Positions 52,822 to 62,747 are shown, counted from the stretch's first letter. The stretch is 64,000 nt of DNA from Mesorhizobium sp. (GCA_004020645.1 SAQL01000014.1:1-64000); one strand, 5' to 3'. The notes: generated by a model from the letters alone, not told the origin. Made by a program: numbers and translations.

Positions 52822-54465
52822 ATGGCTGCCAAGGAGATCATGTTTTCGTTCGAGGCTCGCGACAGAATGCTGCGCGGCATTGACACCCTGGCGAATGCGG
52901 TGAGCGTCACGCTTGGCCCGCGGGGGCGCAACGTCGCGATCGGCAGGGAGCACGGCGCGCCGCGGGTCACGAAGGACGGCGTGACCGTCGCCAGGGAAAT
53001 CGAACTCGACAACAAGTTCGAGAACATGGGCGCCCAGATGGTGCGTGAGATAGCAACAAAAACCTCCTATCAGGCCGGCGACGGCACGACCACCGCCGTC
53101 GTGCTCGCGCATGCGATCGCCCGGGAGGGCGCCAAGGCGGTGGCCGCTGGCATGAATCCCATGGACCTGAAGCGCGGCATCGATCTCGCGGTCGAAGCCG
53201 TCGTCGCGGAACTCAAAAACAATGCCACGAAGGTCACCTCGAACGTCGAGATTGCGCAAGTAGGCACCATCTCGGCTAACGGCGACAGGGAGATCGGCCG
53301 CTGCCTCGCCGACGCCATGAAGAGGGTCGGCAATGACGGCGTGATCACTGTCGAGGACGGGACGTCGCTCGAAACCGAACTCGAATTCGTCGAGGGCATG
53401 CAGTTCGACCGCGGCTATATCTCGCCCCATTTCATCACCAATCGCGCAAAGATGCGGGTCGAGATGCAGGATGCCTATGTCCTCATCAGCGAGAAGAAAC
53501 TGTCCAGTCTGAACGAAATACTGCCGCTGCTGGAGAAGGTGGTGCAGGCCGGCAAGCCGTTGCTCATCATCGCCGAGGATGTCGAGAGTGAAGTGATGGC
53601 GGCGCTGGTGGTCAACAAGTTGCGCGGCGCTCTCAAGGTTGCAGCCGTGAAGGCGCCGGCCTACGGAAACCGGCGCAAGGCGATGCTGCAGGATCTCGCG
53701 CTGATGACCGGCGGAACGGTGATCTCGGAGGATTTGGGCATCAAGCTCGAGCATGCTTCCCTCGATATGCTCGGGCGCACCAAGAAGGTGATGATCGACA
53801 GGGCAAACACCACGATCGTCGGCGGCGCCGGCAAGCGAGAAAGAATCGAGGCCCGCATCGCCGAGATCAAGCTCGAGCTTGCGGAAACCACCTCCGATTT
53901 CGACCGCGAGATGCTCCAGGAGCGGCTGGCCAGGCTCGGCGGTGGCGTCGCCGTTATCCGGGTCGGCGGTGCAACCGAAGTCGAGGTCAGGGAGAAGAAG
54001 GATCGCATCGATGACGCGATGAACGCGACAAGAGCCGCGGTTGCAGAGGGCATTCTCCCCGGCGGTGGGGTCGCCTTGCTGCGCGCCGGCAGGGCGCTCA
54101 AGAAGCTCAAGGGCAGCAACGAGGACCAGCAGGTCGGCATCGCGATCGTCAGGAAGGCGATCACCTGGCCGGCTCGGCAAATCGCGATCAATGCCGGCCT
54201 GGAAGGCTCGGTTGTCATCGCCGGGATCCTCGAAAACGACGACAACGCCTATGGCTACGATGCCCAATCGGGCGTGTACGGGGATCTGGTGTCAAAGGGC
54301 ATCATCGACCCGGCCAAGGTGGTGCGAACGGCGCTCCAGGGCGCAGCCTCGGTGGCAGGCCTCCTCATCATGACGGAGGCCATGGTGGCCGAAGTGCCTG
54401 GCCCGCCGCCGCCGGAGCTTCCCGGTCACGAGCATCATCATCACGAAATGGATTTGGATTTTTGA
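52822..54465 (+). CDS. groEL: GroEL chaperonin with a histidine-rich C-terminus
   Basis: The protein has 547 residues, the normal length, with VTLGPRGRNV and GDGTTTAVVLAHAI ATP-binding segments and GGGVALLRA near residue 415. The usual Gly-Gly-Met tail is replaced by PELPGHEHHHHEMDLDF. No groES gene precedes it; hemA ends 55 bases upstream. Rhizobia often carry extra GroEL copies in symbiotic regions. The tail could bind metal, which would fit the copper and haem setting, but that is inference. Confidence 0.95.
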   Translation: MAAKEIMFSFEARDRMLRGIDTLANAVSVTLGPRGRNVAIGREHGAPRVTKDGVTVAREIELDNKFENMGAQMVREIATKTSYQAGDGTTTAVVLAHAIAREGAKAVAAGMNPMDLKRGIDLAVEAVVAELKNNATKVTSNVEIAQVGTISANGDREIGRCLADAMKRVGNDGVITVEDGTSLETELEFVEGMQFDRGYISPHFITNRAKMRVEMQDAYVLISEKKLSSLNEILPLLEKVVQAGKPLLIIAEDVESEVMAALVVNKLRGALKVAAVKAPAYGNRRKAMLQDLALMTGGTVISEDLGIKLEHASLDMLGRTKKVMIDRANTTIVGGAGKRERIEARIAEIKLELAETTSDFDREMLQERLARLGGGVAVIRVGGATEVEVREKKDRIDDAMNATRAAVAEGILPGGGVALLRAGRALKKLKGSNEDQQVGIAIVRKAITWPARQIAINAGLEGSVVIAGILENDDNAYGYDAQSGVYGDLVSKGIIDPAKVVRTALQGAASVAGLLIMTEAMVAEVPGPPPPELPGHEHHHHEMDLDF

Positions 54466-54478
54466 CCGCTTCGCGGTC
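54464..54478 (+). terminator. Short hairpin at the groEL stop
   Basis: GACCGC-TTC-GCGGTC forms a 6-base stem that overlaps the groEL TGA. No T-run follows, so its role as a terminator is doubtful. Confidence 0.35.
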
Positions 54479-54945
54479 GTAATCCGGGTTCGCGGCTATC
54501 AACAATGATCTCGTCCGCTATCGAGGTGAGACAAATCGTCGAGGATCGCGGTATCCGACCGAGATGGGTCAAAGTGGCGTAATTCGCCATCTGGAGCTGG
54601 AGCGAAGTCAACAGAAATGCGGCCATTGAGAGGAATATTTCTAGGTCGCAACCAAAAAGGCCGGAGCAGTCGGCCTCGATGCCCTTAGGCAATGGATCAT
54701 CAACGATCAAAAACGCGCCATCTTGGCTTGGATCGAAAAAGCACCAAAACGGCCTATCCAAGCCCCTTAAAACAGCAGAGTCGTGGACTGTGCAATCGAG
54801 TGGGAGTAGAGGAAAATCGGCATACGCAGATTTGGCGGGCTGTTGCCCTCCTTCCGCGCCTACTCTCTGGTCGACCTTAACTGGTTCGCGCTCCTTTCCA
54901 AGCAGCTTCGTCGATCTGAACGCGTTGTGCGGTGGAGAACTACGA
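54479..54945. other. Intergenic stretch after groEL
   Basis: About 470 bases. One frame near 54640-54770 encodes a plausible short peptide (ALRQWIINDQKRAILAWIEK) without a start I trust. Nothing else is recognisable. It may mark the edge of the respiratory block. Confidence 0.35.
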
Positions 54946-56694
54946 TCAGTCTGCGATGCTAAGGCCCGCTTTCCTCAGCGAGCCGAGGAAAAACTCGACA
55001 TCTTGCGAACGGGCCAACCGCGCCGAAACCACCTGGCGCATGTTCTTCACCAAATCAGGTTGATTTTGGTTCAGCCATGCGACCTCGCGATCAGCCGCGA
55101 TTTTGTATCCTCCCTCGCCGAAAACGGCAGCGGCAAGCAAATGATAGACCGGATTCGACGGAAATGGCGATTTGTTGATCCACATAGCTGCCTGAGGATA
55201 ATCCCCGCTGAAATACGAGCAAAGGGCCAGATCCACGTCATAGTAGCCTGGCCCTGGGTTCTTCTGACGCGCCTCCGCTATCAACTGGCATCCGTCATGC
55301 CAATTTCCAGAAACCGCCAGGCGCTCTCCATATTCGCCCATAAACTCGGTGTCGTTCGGGTTGATGGTCAAAGTCTGCTTGCCCACTTTCAATGCGGCAT
55401 CGATCTCCTTGTGGAAATAGAGCGCAACCATTTCCGCCTGGCGTCCCCGAATGTTGACAGGATCAAGCCCCACAGATCGCCTTGCCGCCGCCAAGGCGCG
55501 ATCGAGCGCAGCGGCGGACTCTGCGGAGTCGCCTGAAAACTCGAATCGGTAGTCATCTATGTAGATTAGCGAGAGAAGACCCCAGGCGGTGGCGTAGGTC
55601 GGAAAGCGGTCCACCGCCTTCTCAAGGCACGCGCGTACCGATGACCGGCTTTCTGCATCGACACCGACGCGATATGCGTAGAAAGAAAGCGTGCAAGAGT
55701 AGGCGGCCCAATCGTCGGGCGGATTGACGACGTGGAGATTGGCGTCTGCCTGGAAGATGACGCCATATGCCTGGGCCAGGCTCGATGACACATTACGCGC
55801 GATGTCCGTCTGGACTTCCACAAGCTCCGCCACTTTCAGCCCGCCATCATAGCTTTCTGCCCACGGAACCGAGTTGTCTGCCCGGTTGAGCAGCCGGACC
55901 CGAAGCCGGAAGGCATCGGTCGACAGGCTCACGCTTCCGGCCAGGACAAATCGTGATGGTGAGATCGACGGATCGTCCCCCTTTGCGGCCGACTCCACGA
56001 CCACGATGTCCTTGAACTTGGAAAGCTGGCCGACGACTTCCTGCCTCAATCCGCTCGCAATCGCCCTGGAGGCTTCCGTTCCTGAAAGATCGTCAAATGT
56101 CTCGACCAGCAGTCGCGGAATCTCAGGCGAAGTCGGGCTGACGCCGCCACTCGCCAATCCCAATGCCAGAACAGCCAGTGCCGCGACGGTAGCCGCGAGA
56201 ACCACTGTCAACCATGATGCCTTCATCCATCGAGGAGTCGGGACTTTCTCTGCCCACTCAACCGGCAAGTCCGGCTCAATGGTCTCGGGGGGCGATCGCA
56301 CCGAGAACGTGGGAACGTAACCGCCTTTCGGGATCGTGATGAGAATTGGATCGGCGTGTCCGGCAGTCAGGTAGTATCGCTCGAGCCCGCGCCGGAGGTG
56401 GCCAGCCTCAATGCGGACAATCGGATCCGTCTGCGGGTCGAAGGACATGTCACGGCCGAACACTTCGACTGCGATCGAATAGGCCTTGATACGATCACCG
56501 CGACCCGCCAACGTCTCCTCCACCACATGGCTGAGGAAGCGGCGCTCGCGATCGGTTGCATCGAAGTCCGCACTGTTGAGGATCAGGGCAAGCTGGGCAC
56601 GACAATCCTCTGGGGCAAGCCTATGCTCCCTCCCTGCGGCTGGTTCGGCCCGGATCACCTTGATTCCCTCACCTGACGTTCTGGGGGTGACCAC
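54946..56694 (-). CDS. Winged-helix and TPR protein (adenylate-cyclase-like regulator family)
   Basis: The protein has 582 residues from a GTG at 56694. The N-terminus (FLSHVVEETLAGRGDRIKAY, then FDPQTDPIVRIEAGHLRR and IPKGGYVPTF) is the conserved winged-helix-like domain of a rhizobial family often called adenylate cyclase or TPR protein. One membrane helix (about 160-182) follows, then a periplasmic part with TPR-like helices. No cyclase catalytic domain is present. It probably acts as a membrane-bound regulator of the ToxR or CadC type. Confidence 0.75.
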   Translation of the reverse strand: MVTPRTSGEGIKVIRAEPAAGREHRLAPEDCRAQLALILNSADFDATDRERRFLSHVVEETLAGRGDRIKAYSIAVEVFGRDMSFDPQTDPIVRIEAGHLRRGLERYYLTAGHADPILITIPKGGYVPTFSVRSPPETIEPDLPVEWAEKVPTPRWMKASWLTVVLAATVAALAVLALGLASGGVSPTSPEIPRLLVETFDDLSGTEASRAIASGLRQEVVGQLSKFKDIVVVESAAKGDDPSISPSRFVLAGSVSLSTDAFRLRVRLLNRADNSVPWAESYDGGLKVAELVEVQTDIARNVSSSLAQAYGVIFQADANLHVVNPPDDWAAYSCTLSFYAYRVGVDAESRSSVRACLEKAVDRFPTYATAWGLLSLIYIDDYRFEFSGDSAESAAALDRALAAARRSVGLDPVNIRGRQAEMVALYFHKEIDAALKVGKQTLTINPNDTEFMGEYGERLAVSGNWHDGCQLIAEARQKNPGPGYYDVDLALCSYFSGDYPQAAMWINKSPFPSNPVYHLLAAAVFGEGGYKIAADREVAWLNQNQPDLVKNMRQVVSARLARSQDVEFFLGSLRKAGLSIAD

Positions 56695-57017
56695 TCCAGT
56701 TATATTTCATTTTCGCTGGTTACCCTCGCTGCGTAATTTATATCCGCGAGCCTGTTCTTGCAATACTCCTAGTAGTCTGAATGGATAACGCTGGGATGAC
56801 GGCGATGGTTCGCGCAATGCGCCCGCGGATGACAACGGATCAAATAGTTAGGCGGCCTCGCCGGCAGCGCAGTTTGAATCTGCGATTTTATAGGCTTGGT
56901 GCCGACCGAGCTCGCTATGGATATTCAGAAATTACCCTGTCGCCCACGTAACTTACATTCCGCAGCCGCCTCCATGCGATAGGCTACGGTGGTTTCGGGA
57001 AAACACGAATTTCCGCC
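56695..57017. other. Intergenic stretch between the regulator and a small gene
   Basis: About 320 bases without a gene. It presumably contains the promoter of the minus-strand regulator. I see no clear operator or hairpin. Confidence 0.4.
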
Positions 57018-57329
57018 ATGAGGATGGACGACGAACCGGCTGATAGGCAAAGAGCGGTCTCGGCGGCGGTCCGTCGGTTCCCGCAATTTGAATTGGCGAT
57101 CCATCGGCTGATGGACCGAAGTGAGGGCTTTCAGGATATGTGCGAGGAACTTGGAGAAGCGGAACTCGCACTCTCGAGCATCGACAAGGTCCCGCCGGCA
57201 TTGCGCGAGTCGAGACGAGCCGAATGGCAGGAACTGGTGGATCGGCTGGTTGGGGAAGTCGGAGCCGTGCTGCACGCGGACGCCGACCGGAAATCGCATG
57301 TCATTCCTTGGCCGCCACGCCAGAACTAA
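57018..57329 (+). CDS. Small helical hypothetical protein
   Basis: The protein has 103 residues from ATG 57018 (MRMDDEP). It is mostly helical and acidic, with a segment (GFQDMCEELGEAELALSSI) like small rhizobial proteins of unknown role. It has no membrane segment and no close operon partner. Confidence 0.55.
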   Translation: MRMDDEPADRQRAVSAAVRRFPQFELAIHRLMDRSEGFQDMCEELGEAELALSSIDKVPPALRESRRAEWQELVDRLVGEVGAVLHADADRKSHVIPWPPRQN

Positions 57330-57624
57330 GCGGAGGCTGGCTTGGAATTTCTGTCTGGCAATCGAGCTGCGTGCGGTATTGGGCGGCCCCGACAGCGGAC
57401 CCGACGGCTTCGGATTCCGCACGGGAATTGCCCTGCTGTTCCCGAAGTAAGCCCAGCACTGGCCGTGACCGCCATGAACAAATGCACCGCTGTCGACATG
57501 AAGAACGATCGGAATCCGATATCCATTAGCAGCGCAATGCGGATACAGATATGTTGTCACTGCGGGCGCGCAAGACGATCGCATCGAACATGAAGTAAAA
57601 GACGGAACTAGAGGGGACTTCGAT
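57330..57624. other. Intergenic stretch before the outer-membrane protein gene
   Basis: About 295 bases with no supported gene. The ribosome site AGAGGGGACTTCGAT at its right end serves the next gene. Confidence 0.4.
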
Positions 57625-58437
57625 ATGGGAATCATCCGAGCTCTCGTGTTGGCTTCGGCGGGAACAGCGGCAGCGCTGGTTGCGGTGCCGGCGATCGCTG
57701 CGGACGCTGCGACGCAACTTCCTGAAGCCGCACCCGCGCCTGCTGAAGCCGCGCCCGCCTGGACCTTTACCGCAGCGCCCTATTTCTGGATGGCGGGAAT
57801 GAAGGGCAGGGTCGGCGTCAGGGGCCTGTCGCCGGTAGATATCGACGTCGATTTCAGCCAGATATTCGACCACATCGATTGGTCTCCCCCGCCGGTCATG
57901 CTTGCCGGTGAGGCGCGCAATGGCCGTTACGCTCTTTTCACCGACTTCATCTACCTGGGGCTCGAGGCCGATGGCACGTCGCCCGGCCCGTTGGCTCTTT
58001 TTTCGGCCGAAGCGAACATGAACACGGTGGTGTGGACCTTCGGCGGCTCCTATCGGGTCGTCGACAATGGCACCGCGACCTTGGACGTTCTGGCCGGCGG
58101 ACGGCTTTGGTACCTCGATGCGGATCTGACCGTTACTGGCCCTCTCGCCGTAAGAGAGGCCAGCGGCAGCAAGACTTGGGTCGACCCCATTATTGGTGTG
58201 GCCGGCGATGTTGCTCTCGGCAACGGTTTCGGACTCCATGGCGAGGCGGATGTCGGTGGCTTCGGCCTTGGCGCCGACATCGATTGGCAAGTGCAGGGCA
58301 CGCTTCAATACCGGTACAGTGATTCGGTCACGCTGGAAGTGGGCTATCGCTACCTTGCCGTAGACTACGACGACGACGGATTTGTGTTTGACATAGCAAT
58401 GCAGGGACCAATCATCGGCGCCAGATTTCGGTTCTGA
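57625..58437 (+). CDS. Outer-membrane beta-barrel protein
   Basis: The protein has 270 residues with a signal peptide ending near AIAAD and an alanine-proline linker (PEAAPAPAEAAPA). Alternating hydrophobic strands follow, and the last residue is Phe (GARFRF), the standard outer-membrane insertion signal. It probably forms an 8- or 10-stranded barrel of the OmpW or Omp25 type. Its transport or structural role is unknown. Confidence 0.75.
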   Translation: MGIIRALVLASAGTAAALVAVPAIAADAATQLPEAAPAPAEAAPAWTFTAAPYFWMAGMKGRVGVRGLSPVDIDVDFSQIFDHIDWSPPPVMLAGEARNGRYALFTDFIYLGLEADGTSPGPLALFSAEANMNTVVWTFGGSYRVVDNGTATLDVLAGGRLWYLDADLTVTGPLAVREASGSKTWVDPIIGVAGDVALGNGFGLHGEADVGGFGLGADIDWQVQGTLQYRYSDSVTLEVGYRYLAVDYDDDGFVFDIAMQGPIIGARFRF

Positions 58438-58454
58438 TTGGATCTGAGCCTGGG

Positions 58455-59789
58455 ATGATTTCGAAACGGGAGAAGAGTTTGGGAAACTGTTTCGTGAGCC
58501 TGCCCAAAGTTAGGCGTATCTGCAACGTTTTGTGGGCGTCGGCGTTGGTTGGCCTGCTGTCGGGGTGCGCGTCCCGTCCGACGAATGTGTTGCTGCCCGT
58601 GGCCGATACCTCGCCTTCCGCCAGCAAGGTGGAGATGCTGGTCGCAACGACACGCAGTCGTTCCTCCAATCCGGCACAAATGTACACGGGCGAGCGCGGA
58701 CTGGCCCCCGCGTTCGCGGAAATTACGGTTTCGATCCCTCCGCCATCCGTCCGCAAGGTTGGAGAGGTTGCATGGCCCAAGAAGCTGCCATCAAACCCGG
58801 CGACTGATTTCGCCGTCGTGCAGGCCCAGGAATTGACGCTCCAGACAGCGAAGGGGTGGCTTAGCGCCTCGGTCAGGAAGAGCCCGGATCACAGCGTCCT
58901 CGTCTTTATTCACGGATTCAACAATCGCTTTGAAGACGCGGTCTATCGCTTTGCGCAGATCGCAAAGGACACGGGCACGCAGAGCGTCCCGATCCTGGTC
59001 ACATGGCCCTCCCGAGGCAGTGCGCTGGCGTATGGCTACGATCGTGAAAGCACCAACTACACGCGAAATGCGCTTGAACTGCTGTTCCAATATCTTGCAC
59101 GCGATCCCCAGATAAAGGAAGTTTCGATCCTCGCCCATTCGATGGGCAACTGGCTTGCGTTGGAAGGCTTGCGCCAGATGGCCATCCGCAATGGCGGCCT
59201 TCCGGCGAAGTTCAAAAATGTCATGCTGGCCGCGCCAGACGTCGACGTCGATGTGTTTCGTACTCAGATTGCCGACATGGGCAAACAGCACCCGCAGTTC
59301 ACCCTCTTTGTCTCGCAGGACGATCGCGCGCTCAAAGTTTCGAGACGGGTCTGGGGCGATATCCCCCGGCTCGGATCGATTGATCCGGAACAAGCTCCAT
59401 ACAAGGAAGAACTCGCGAACAACAATATAACCGTCATCGATCTGACGAAAATCAAATCCGGAGATCGTTTGCATCACGGCAAGTTCGCGTCGTCACCGCA
59501 GATCGTGCAACTGATCGGGGCGCGAATGGCCGGCGGCCAGACCTTGACCGACAACCGGATAGGCCTGGGCGACACGATCATTCACGCAACGACCGGTGCG
59601 GCGGCAGCGGCGGGCAGCGCCGCAGGGTTGGTGATTGCGGCACCTGTTGCAGCGGTCGATCAAAACAGCAGAGAAAATTTAGGCAATCACATCGGCGCCT
59701 TGACGGGTTCCCAGACCAGCGAGAAATCGAGCGCTGGTGACAAGAATTGCGCTCTGCCAGCACCATCCGCAAAGAAGTGCAAGTCATAG
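58455..59789 (+). CDS. Lipoprotein alpha/beta-hydrolase (DUF900 esterase family)
   Basis: The protein has 444 residues. A lipobox (LLSGC, Cys38) follows a long N-terminus; a GTG start at 58494 would give a more normal signal peptide. The hydrolase core has the oxyanion segment VFIHGFNNRFEDA and the nucleophile in LAHSMGNWLAL, which are typical of DUF900. The C-terminal region is alanine- and glycine-rich. The gene starts 17 bases after the barrel gene, so the two probably form an envelope operon. Confidence 0.82.
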   Translation: MISKREKSLGNCFVSLPKVRRICNVLWASALVGLLSGCASRPTNVLLPVADTSPSASKVEMLVATTRSRSSNPAQMYTGERGLAPAFAEITVSIPPPSVRKVGEVAWPKKLPSNPATDFAVVQAQELTLQTAKGWLSASVRKSPDHSVLVFIHGFNNRFEDAVYRFAQIAKDTGTQSVPILVTWPSRGSALAYGYDRESTNYTRNALELLFQYLARDPQIKEVSILAHSMGNWLALEGLRQMAIRNGGLPAKFKNVMLAAPDVDVDVFRTQIADMGKQHPQFTLFVSQDDRALKVSRRVWGDIPRLGSIDPEQAPYKEELANNNITVIDLTKIKSGDRLHHGKFASSPQIVQLIGARMAGGQTLTDNRIGLGDTIIHATTGAAAAAGSAAGLVIAAPVAAVDQNSRENLGNHIGALTGSQTSEKSSAGDKNCALPAPSAKKCKS

Positions 59790-59849
59790 TGCTTTGAAGG
59801 GGGCACCCCAGATCTATGTCGCCGGACGGCAAAACTGGGAGACAACGCG

Positions 59850-60110
59850 ATGAAACTCAGTCGACGCTATTTATTTCTCGGCGCTAGTCTAGCTCTGGGG
59901 CTTCTCGCACTTGGCTCCAAAAGCACGCAGGCTGCTGAAATAACCGAGGCTGAAGGCCGCGTCATCGCCAAGGAGGCCTACACCTGGCTTTCCGATGGTT
60001 GGATAACTACCGCGTCCTTCACACCTATTTCGTGAACACCAAGAGCCCGGAGTACAAGGCGCCTTGGAACAAACTCGCCCAGTCCGCGCGTCTGCACCCC
60101 GACGTCATAA
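59850..60110 (+). pseudogene. DUF1254 protein fragment, frameshifted and truncated
   Basis: The first frame starts MKLSRRYLFLGASLALGLL with a signal peptide and EITEAEGRVIAKEAYTW, then runs off at a frameshift near 59990. A second frame resumes with MDNYRVLHTYFVNTKSPEYK and APWNKLAQSARLHPDV, which is the next conserved DUF1254 segment. The remaining 300 or more residues of the family are absent. Confidence 0.7.
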
Positions 60111-60357
60111 ATGCACGGATTCCAGGACACCGGCGCGAATGCTCAGAATGGGTCGATGTTGCTGAAAAAGTCCGCGACTAAGCCAAGTGGGACGCTTGCC
60201 GCGCGCCCGGCGGAACCATGGTGCTCCGCGCCACCCAAGAAATATACCGCGCCCGGTGCCCGACTAAGCGTCGGGTGGAACAGAATTGCCAATTCTGCTT
60301 CAAGCGCCAAACTCGCGCTCCGGACCCAAGAAAGGCAAATGAGTAGTCAGAGCGGGG

Positions 60358-60885
60358 TCACTGCGTGAGGCACTTGCGGCCCATTGCCATTGCCTTGTAG
60401 GTCCCCTTCAGATCGACGACAAAGGCCCCCTTGGTTTCCGGAAACACGGTCATTTTATATTTCTTCGCTACGTCGCGCTTGAACTTCGGGTCATCTGTCA
60501 AGATGTAGCCACCAGAGTATCCACCCTTGAGTTCGCCGCTCGTGCTAGTGGCCACACCACGATAGAGATGGCCGTCAATGGAGACGAAGATGTCCGAGTT
60601 GGTCCCGTTCTGAAGGCCGATATCCTCCTTCGTGAACACGCCAAGATACCCGACCTCCCGATTTGCGGTAACGCCCATTTGCACCGAACTTGGGCCATCT
60701 GAGTGCACGATCAAGCAATCTCCGCGGGTTTGATTGGCATAGACGGTCCAGCCCTCGACGTCGTCCCCGTATCGGACAAGCACATCGCTGGCCTTGGGAA
60801 GGGGGTTTTGATCTTGTGCGTAGGCTGCCATCGCAGACGAAAGTGCTACTGACGTTGCCGCGATGAGTGTCATGAATTTTCGCAT
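60358..60885 (-). CDS. Secreted protein of unknown function
   Basis: The protein has 175 residues with a clear signal peptide (MRKFMTLIAATSVALSSAMA, cut near AYAQ). The mature part has two cysteines (RGDCLIVH and GRKCLTQ) that may form a disulfide. The pattern recalls the invasion-associated locus B family, but I am not sure. It is periplasmic. Confidence 0.65.
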   Translation of the reverse strand: MRKFMTLIAATSVALSSAMAAYAQDQNPLPKASDVLVRYGDDVEGWTVYANQTRGDCLIVHSDGPSSVQMGVTANREVGYLGVFTKEDIGLQNGTNSDIFVSIDGHLYRGVATSTSGELKGGYSGGYILTDDPKFKRDVAKKYKMTVFPETKGAFVVDLKGTYKAMAMGRKCLTQ

Positions 60886-61050
60886 TGATATTCCCCTTGT
60901 GTGCAGGCTAAATTGTTTCTGGCTATGGGCGCCCCATTGCGATTGCTCAGAGGTTGCTGTCCTCTTACGGGGCGAGGCGATATTACGCGCTGTGAGTGAC
61001 CTTGGCCGATCGGCTCACGTCTGGGAACGTAAATAACTGTAACCTACGGG
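60886..61050. other. Short intergenic stretch upstream of the secreted-protein gene
   Basis: This holds the leader and promoter region of the minus-strand secreted protein. No recognisable motif. Confidence 0.35.
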
Positions 61051-61440
61051 CTAATGCTGGCCAGCGCACTGCGGACCGTTCAGTCCTCGACGCCATCGAC
61101 GACGGCATGATGTCCGGTTTGACCCCATTGCGGCCGTTCCTGAGAGATAGCCGACATCCTGCGAACGACTATCACGCGATAGCCATTGCCCTTGGTCGGA
61201 TGTCGGTTTTGGCATGGCCCGAATTCCGTTCTCTCGGAATGCGTTGTGAACCGCCTTCTGTGCCGCCCGGCGGATCGCGGATTGCTTGCCCGGTTTCGCC
61301 GTGAACTTTGCCCGAATGACAAGGGTGCCGTCCTCGAGATCGGCAATACCTTTGCTTTTGAAGGGCTCCAAAGGATCGGGGGCAAGCTCCGGGTCCGCCG
61401 CAATTTCCTCACCGATCTGATTGAACAGCTTGAGTACCAA
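61051..61440 (-). pseudogene. Mechanosensitive channel (MscS-family) C-terminal remnant
   Basis: On the minus strand the frame reads VLKLFNQIGEEIAADPELAP, then EPFKSKGIADLEDGTLVIRA and KFTAKPGKQSAIRRAAQKAV, which is the C-terminal domain of MscS-type channels. The membrane part is missing and is replaced by transposase-derived sequence to the right in the window, so this is a broken fragment. Confidence 0.7.
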
Positions 61441-61780
61441 TTCGGCGGCGAGCATGGATCGTGCCGTCGCGATGAGCGAAGATGAAAGTCCGCAGGAAGC
61501 GGACGGCATACTTGCGCACATTGGTATAGCGTTCCGTCGTCAGGATCGGGGGATAGGGATCGGCGTCCTTGACCATGGCTTCGATCATCTGCTTGGCCTT
61601 CAACAGCTTATACCAGCCGACATCCCGATCGAGGAGTCAATCGCATCCTTTCCGGTTTCGTTGGCAGCGACCAGGGCGCGCAGCGTGTCCCGGAACAGCC
61701 GAAGCGCCTTGGCGGTGTTACGGCGGGATTCGGCATGACGCTGCTTTTTCTGGTTGTTGGCTGGACCAAGTTTCCGTAAC
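61441..61780 (-). pseudogene. Tn3-family transposase remnant
   Basis: On the minus strand two adjacent frames read AKALRLFRDTLRALVAANET, then KAKQMIEAMVKDADPYP and LTTERYTNVRKYAVRFL. The second pair resembles the Tn3 TnpA segment with the ERYATVRKFAPAFL pattern. Frames shift at least once. It abuts the MscS remnant, so a Tn3-type insertion probably destroyed the channel gene. Confidence 0.55.
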
Positions 61781-61850
61781 CGAAGCGCGCTAGCAGTGGC
61801 TCTCTGTCCGCGCTATAGCGCGTCTCGGGGAGTAAGGGTGGCCCGCTACC

Positions 61851-62747
61851 ATGGCTTTGACGTCGCTTGTCAACATACTCGTGCCGGTCGGCCTGGTATT
61901 CATCATGATGGTCGTCGGCAGTCAGCTGACGTTAGCGGACCTCAAGCGCGCGGTCGGCGCTCTCTCCCTCATAGCCGCCGCCCTTGCGAGCCAATGGTTG
62001 ATGCTTCCCCTGGTCACAGTCGCGCTCATATTGTGGATGTCGCCGCCGCCAGTTGTCGCTGTCGGCATGGCGTTGGTTGCGGTGAGCCCGATTGCTTCGT
62101 TGTCCAATTTCTACGTCATGCTTGCACGAGGCAATCTCGGCCTGGCCGTTGCCTTGACCGCCTTGTCGAGCGTGCTTGCGCTTGCCGCCGCACCGATGTC
62201 CCTGGTGCTTCTCTCCAGCTTGCTTCCTGAGCATGCCCTTGGTGTCGAAATTCCGGCGGGGAGCGTACTGCTGCAATCCCTTCTCACCCTTGTGCTGCCG
62301 CTCGCGGCAGGGATCGCGATCCGCTTTCACGCGAGCGAATGGGTCGCCAGGTGGAGCGCCTGGCTGCAGCGATTGAGTCTGATTACCGTCGTGTTGGTCG
62401 TAGGCCTGATTTTCGCCACGCAGGTGCTCTCGATGCCGACCGCGATTTTGATTGCGCTGGTTCAGCTCGCGCTGCTCTTCACGATCATACTCACAATTGC
62501 CGGAGCACTGACGGTTCGCCTGTTCGCAATCAGGTTCCCCGAAATGGTCGCTGCCTCAGCTGGCTTCCCCGCACGAAACCTGGGATTTGCCACGCTCCTG
62601 GCCGTCCAGGTCGCCGGCCGCGCCGAGTTTGCGGCCTTCGCCGCAGTCTTCTTTGTCGTACAGCTTCTCGTTCTCCTGCCGCTTGCTCTAACGCTCCGCA
62701 GGCTCGCTGCGATCACTCAGAGCCTGCGTCACGAACGGCCATCCTAA
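61851..62747 (+). CDS. Bile-acid:sodium symporter (BASS) family transporter
   Basis: The protein has 298 residues with 9-10 membrane helices. Family features include VVGSQLTLADLKRA near the start, VSPIASLSNFYVMLARGNLGLAVALT in the middle and AGFPARNLGFATLLAVQV near residue 245. It probably imports an organic anion with sodium. Its 3' end overlaps the convergent AraC gene by about 35 bases. Confidence 0.85.
   Translation: MALTSLVNILVPVGLVFIMMVVGSQLTLADLKRAVGALSLIAAALASQWLMLPLVTVALILWMSPPPVVAVGMALVAVSPIASLSNFYVMLARGNLGLAVALTALSSVLALAAAPMSLVLLSSLLPEHALGVEIPAGSVLLQSLLTLVLPLAAGIAIRFHASEWVARWSAWLQRLSLITVVLVVGLIFATQVLSMPTAILIALVQLALLFTIILTIAGALTVRLFAIRFPEMVAASAGFPARNLGFATLLAVQVAGRAEFAAFAAVFFVVQLLVLLPLALTLRRLAAITQSLRHERPS

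Noticed and set aside
54464..54478. Intrinsic terminator after groEL
   Set aside because: Listed only at low confidence because the 6-base stem overlaps the stop codon and has no following T-run.
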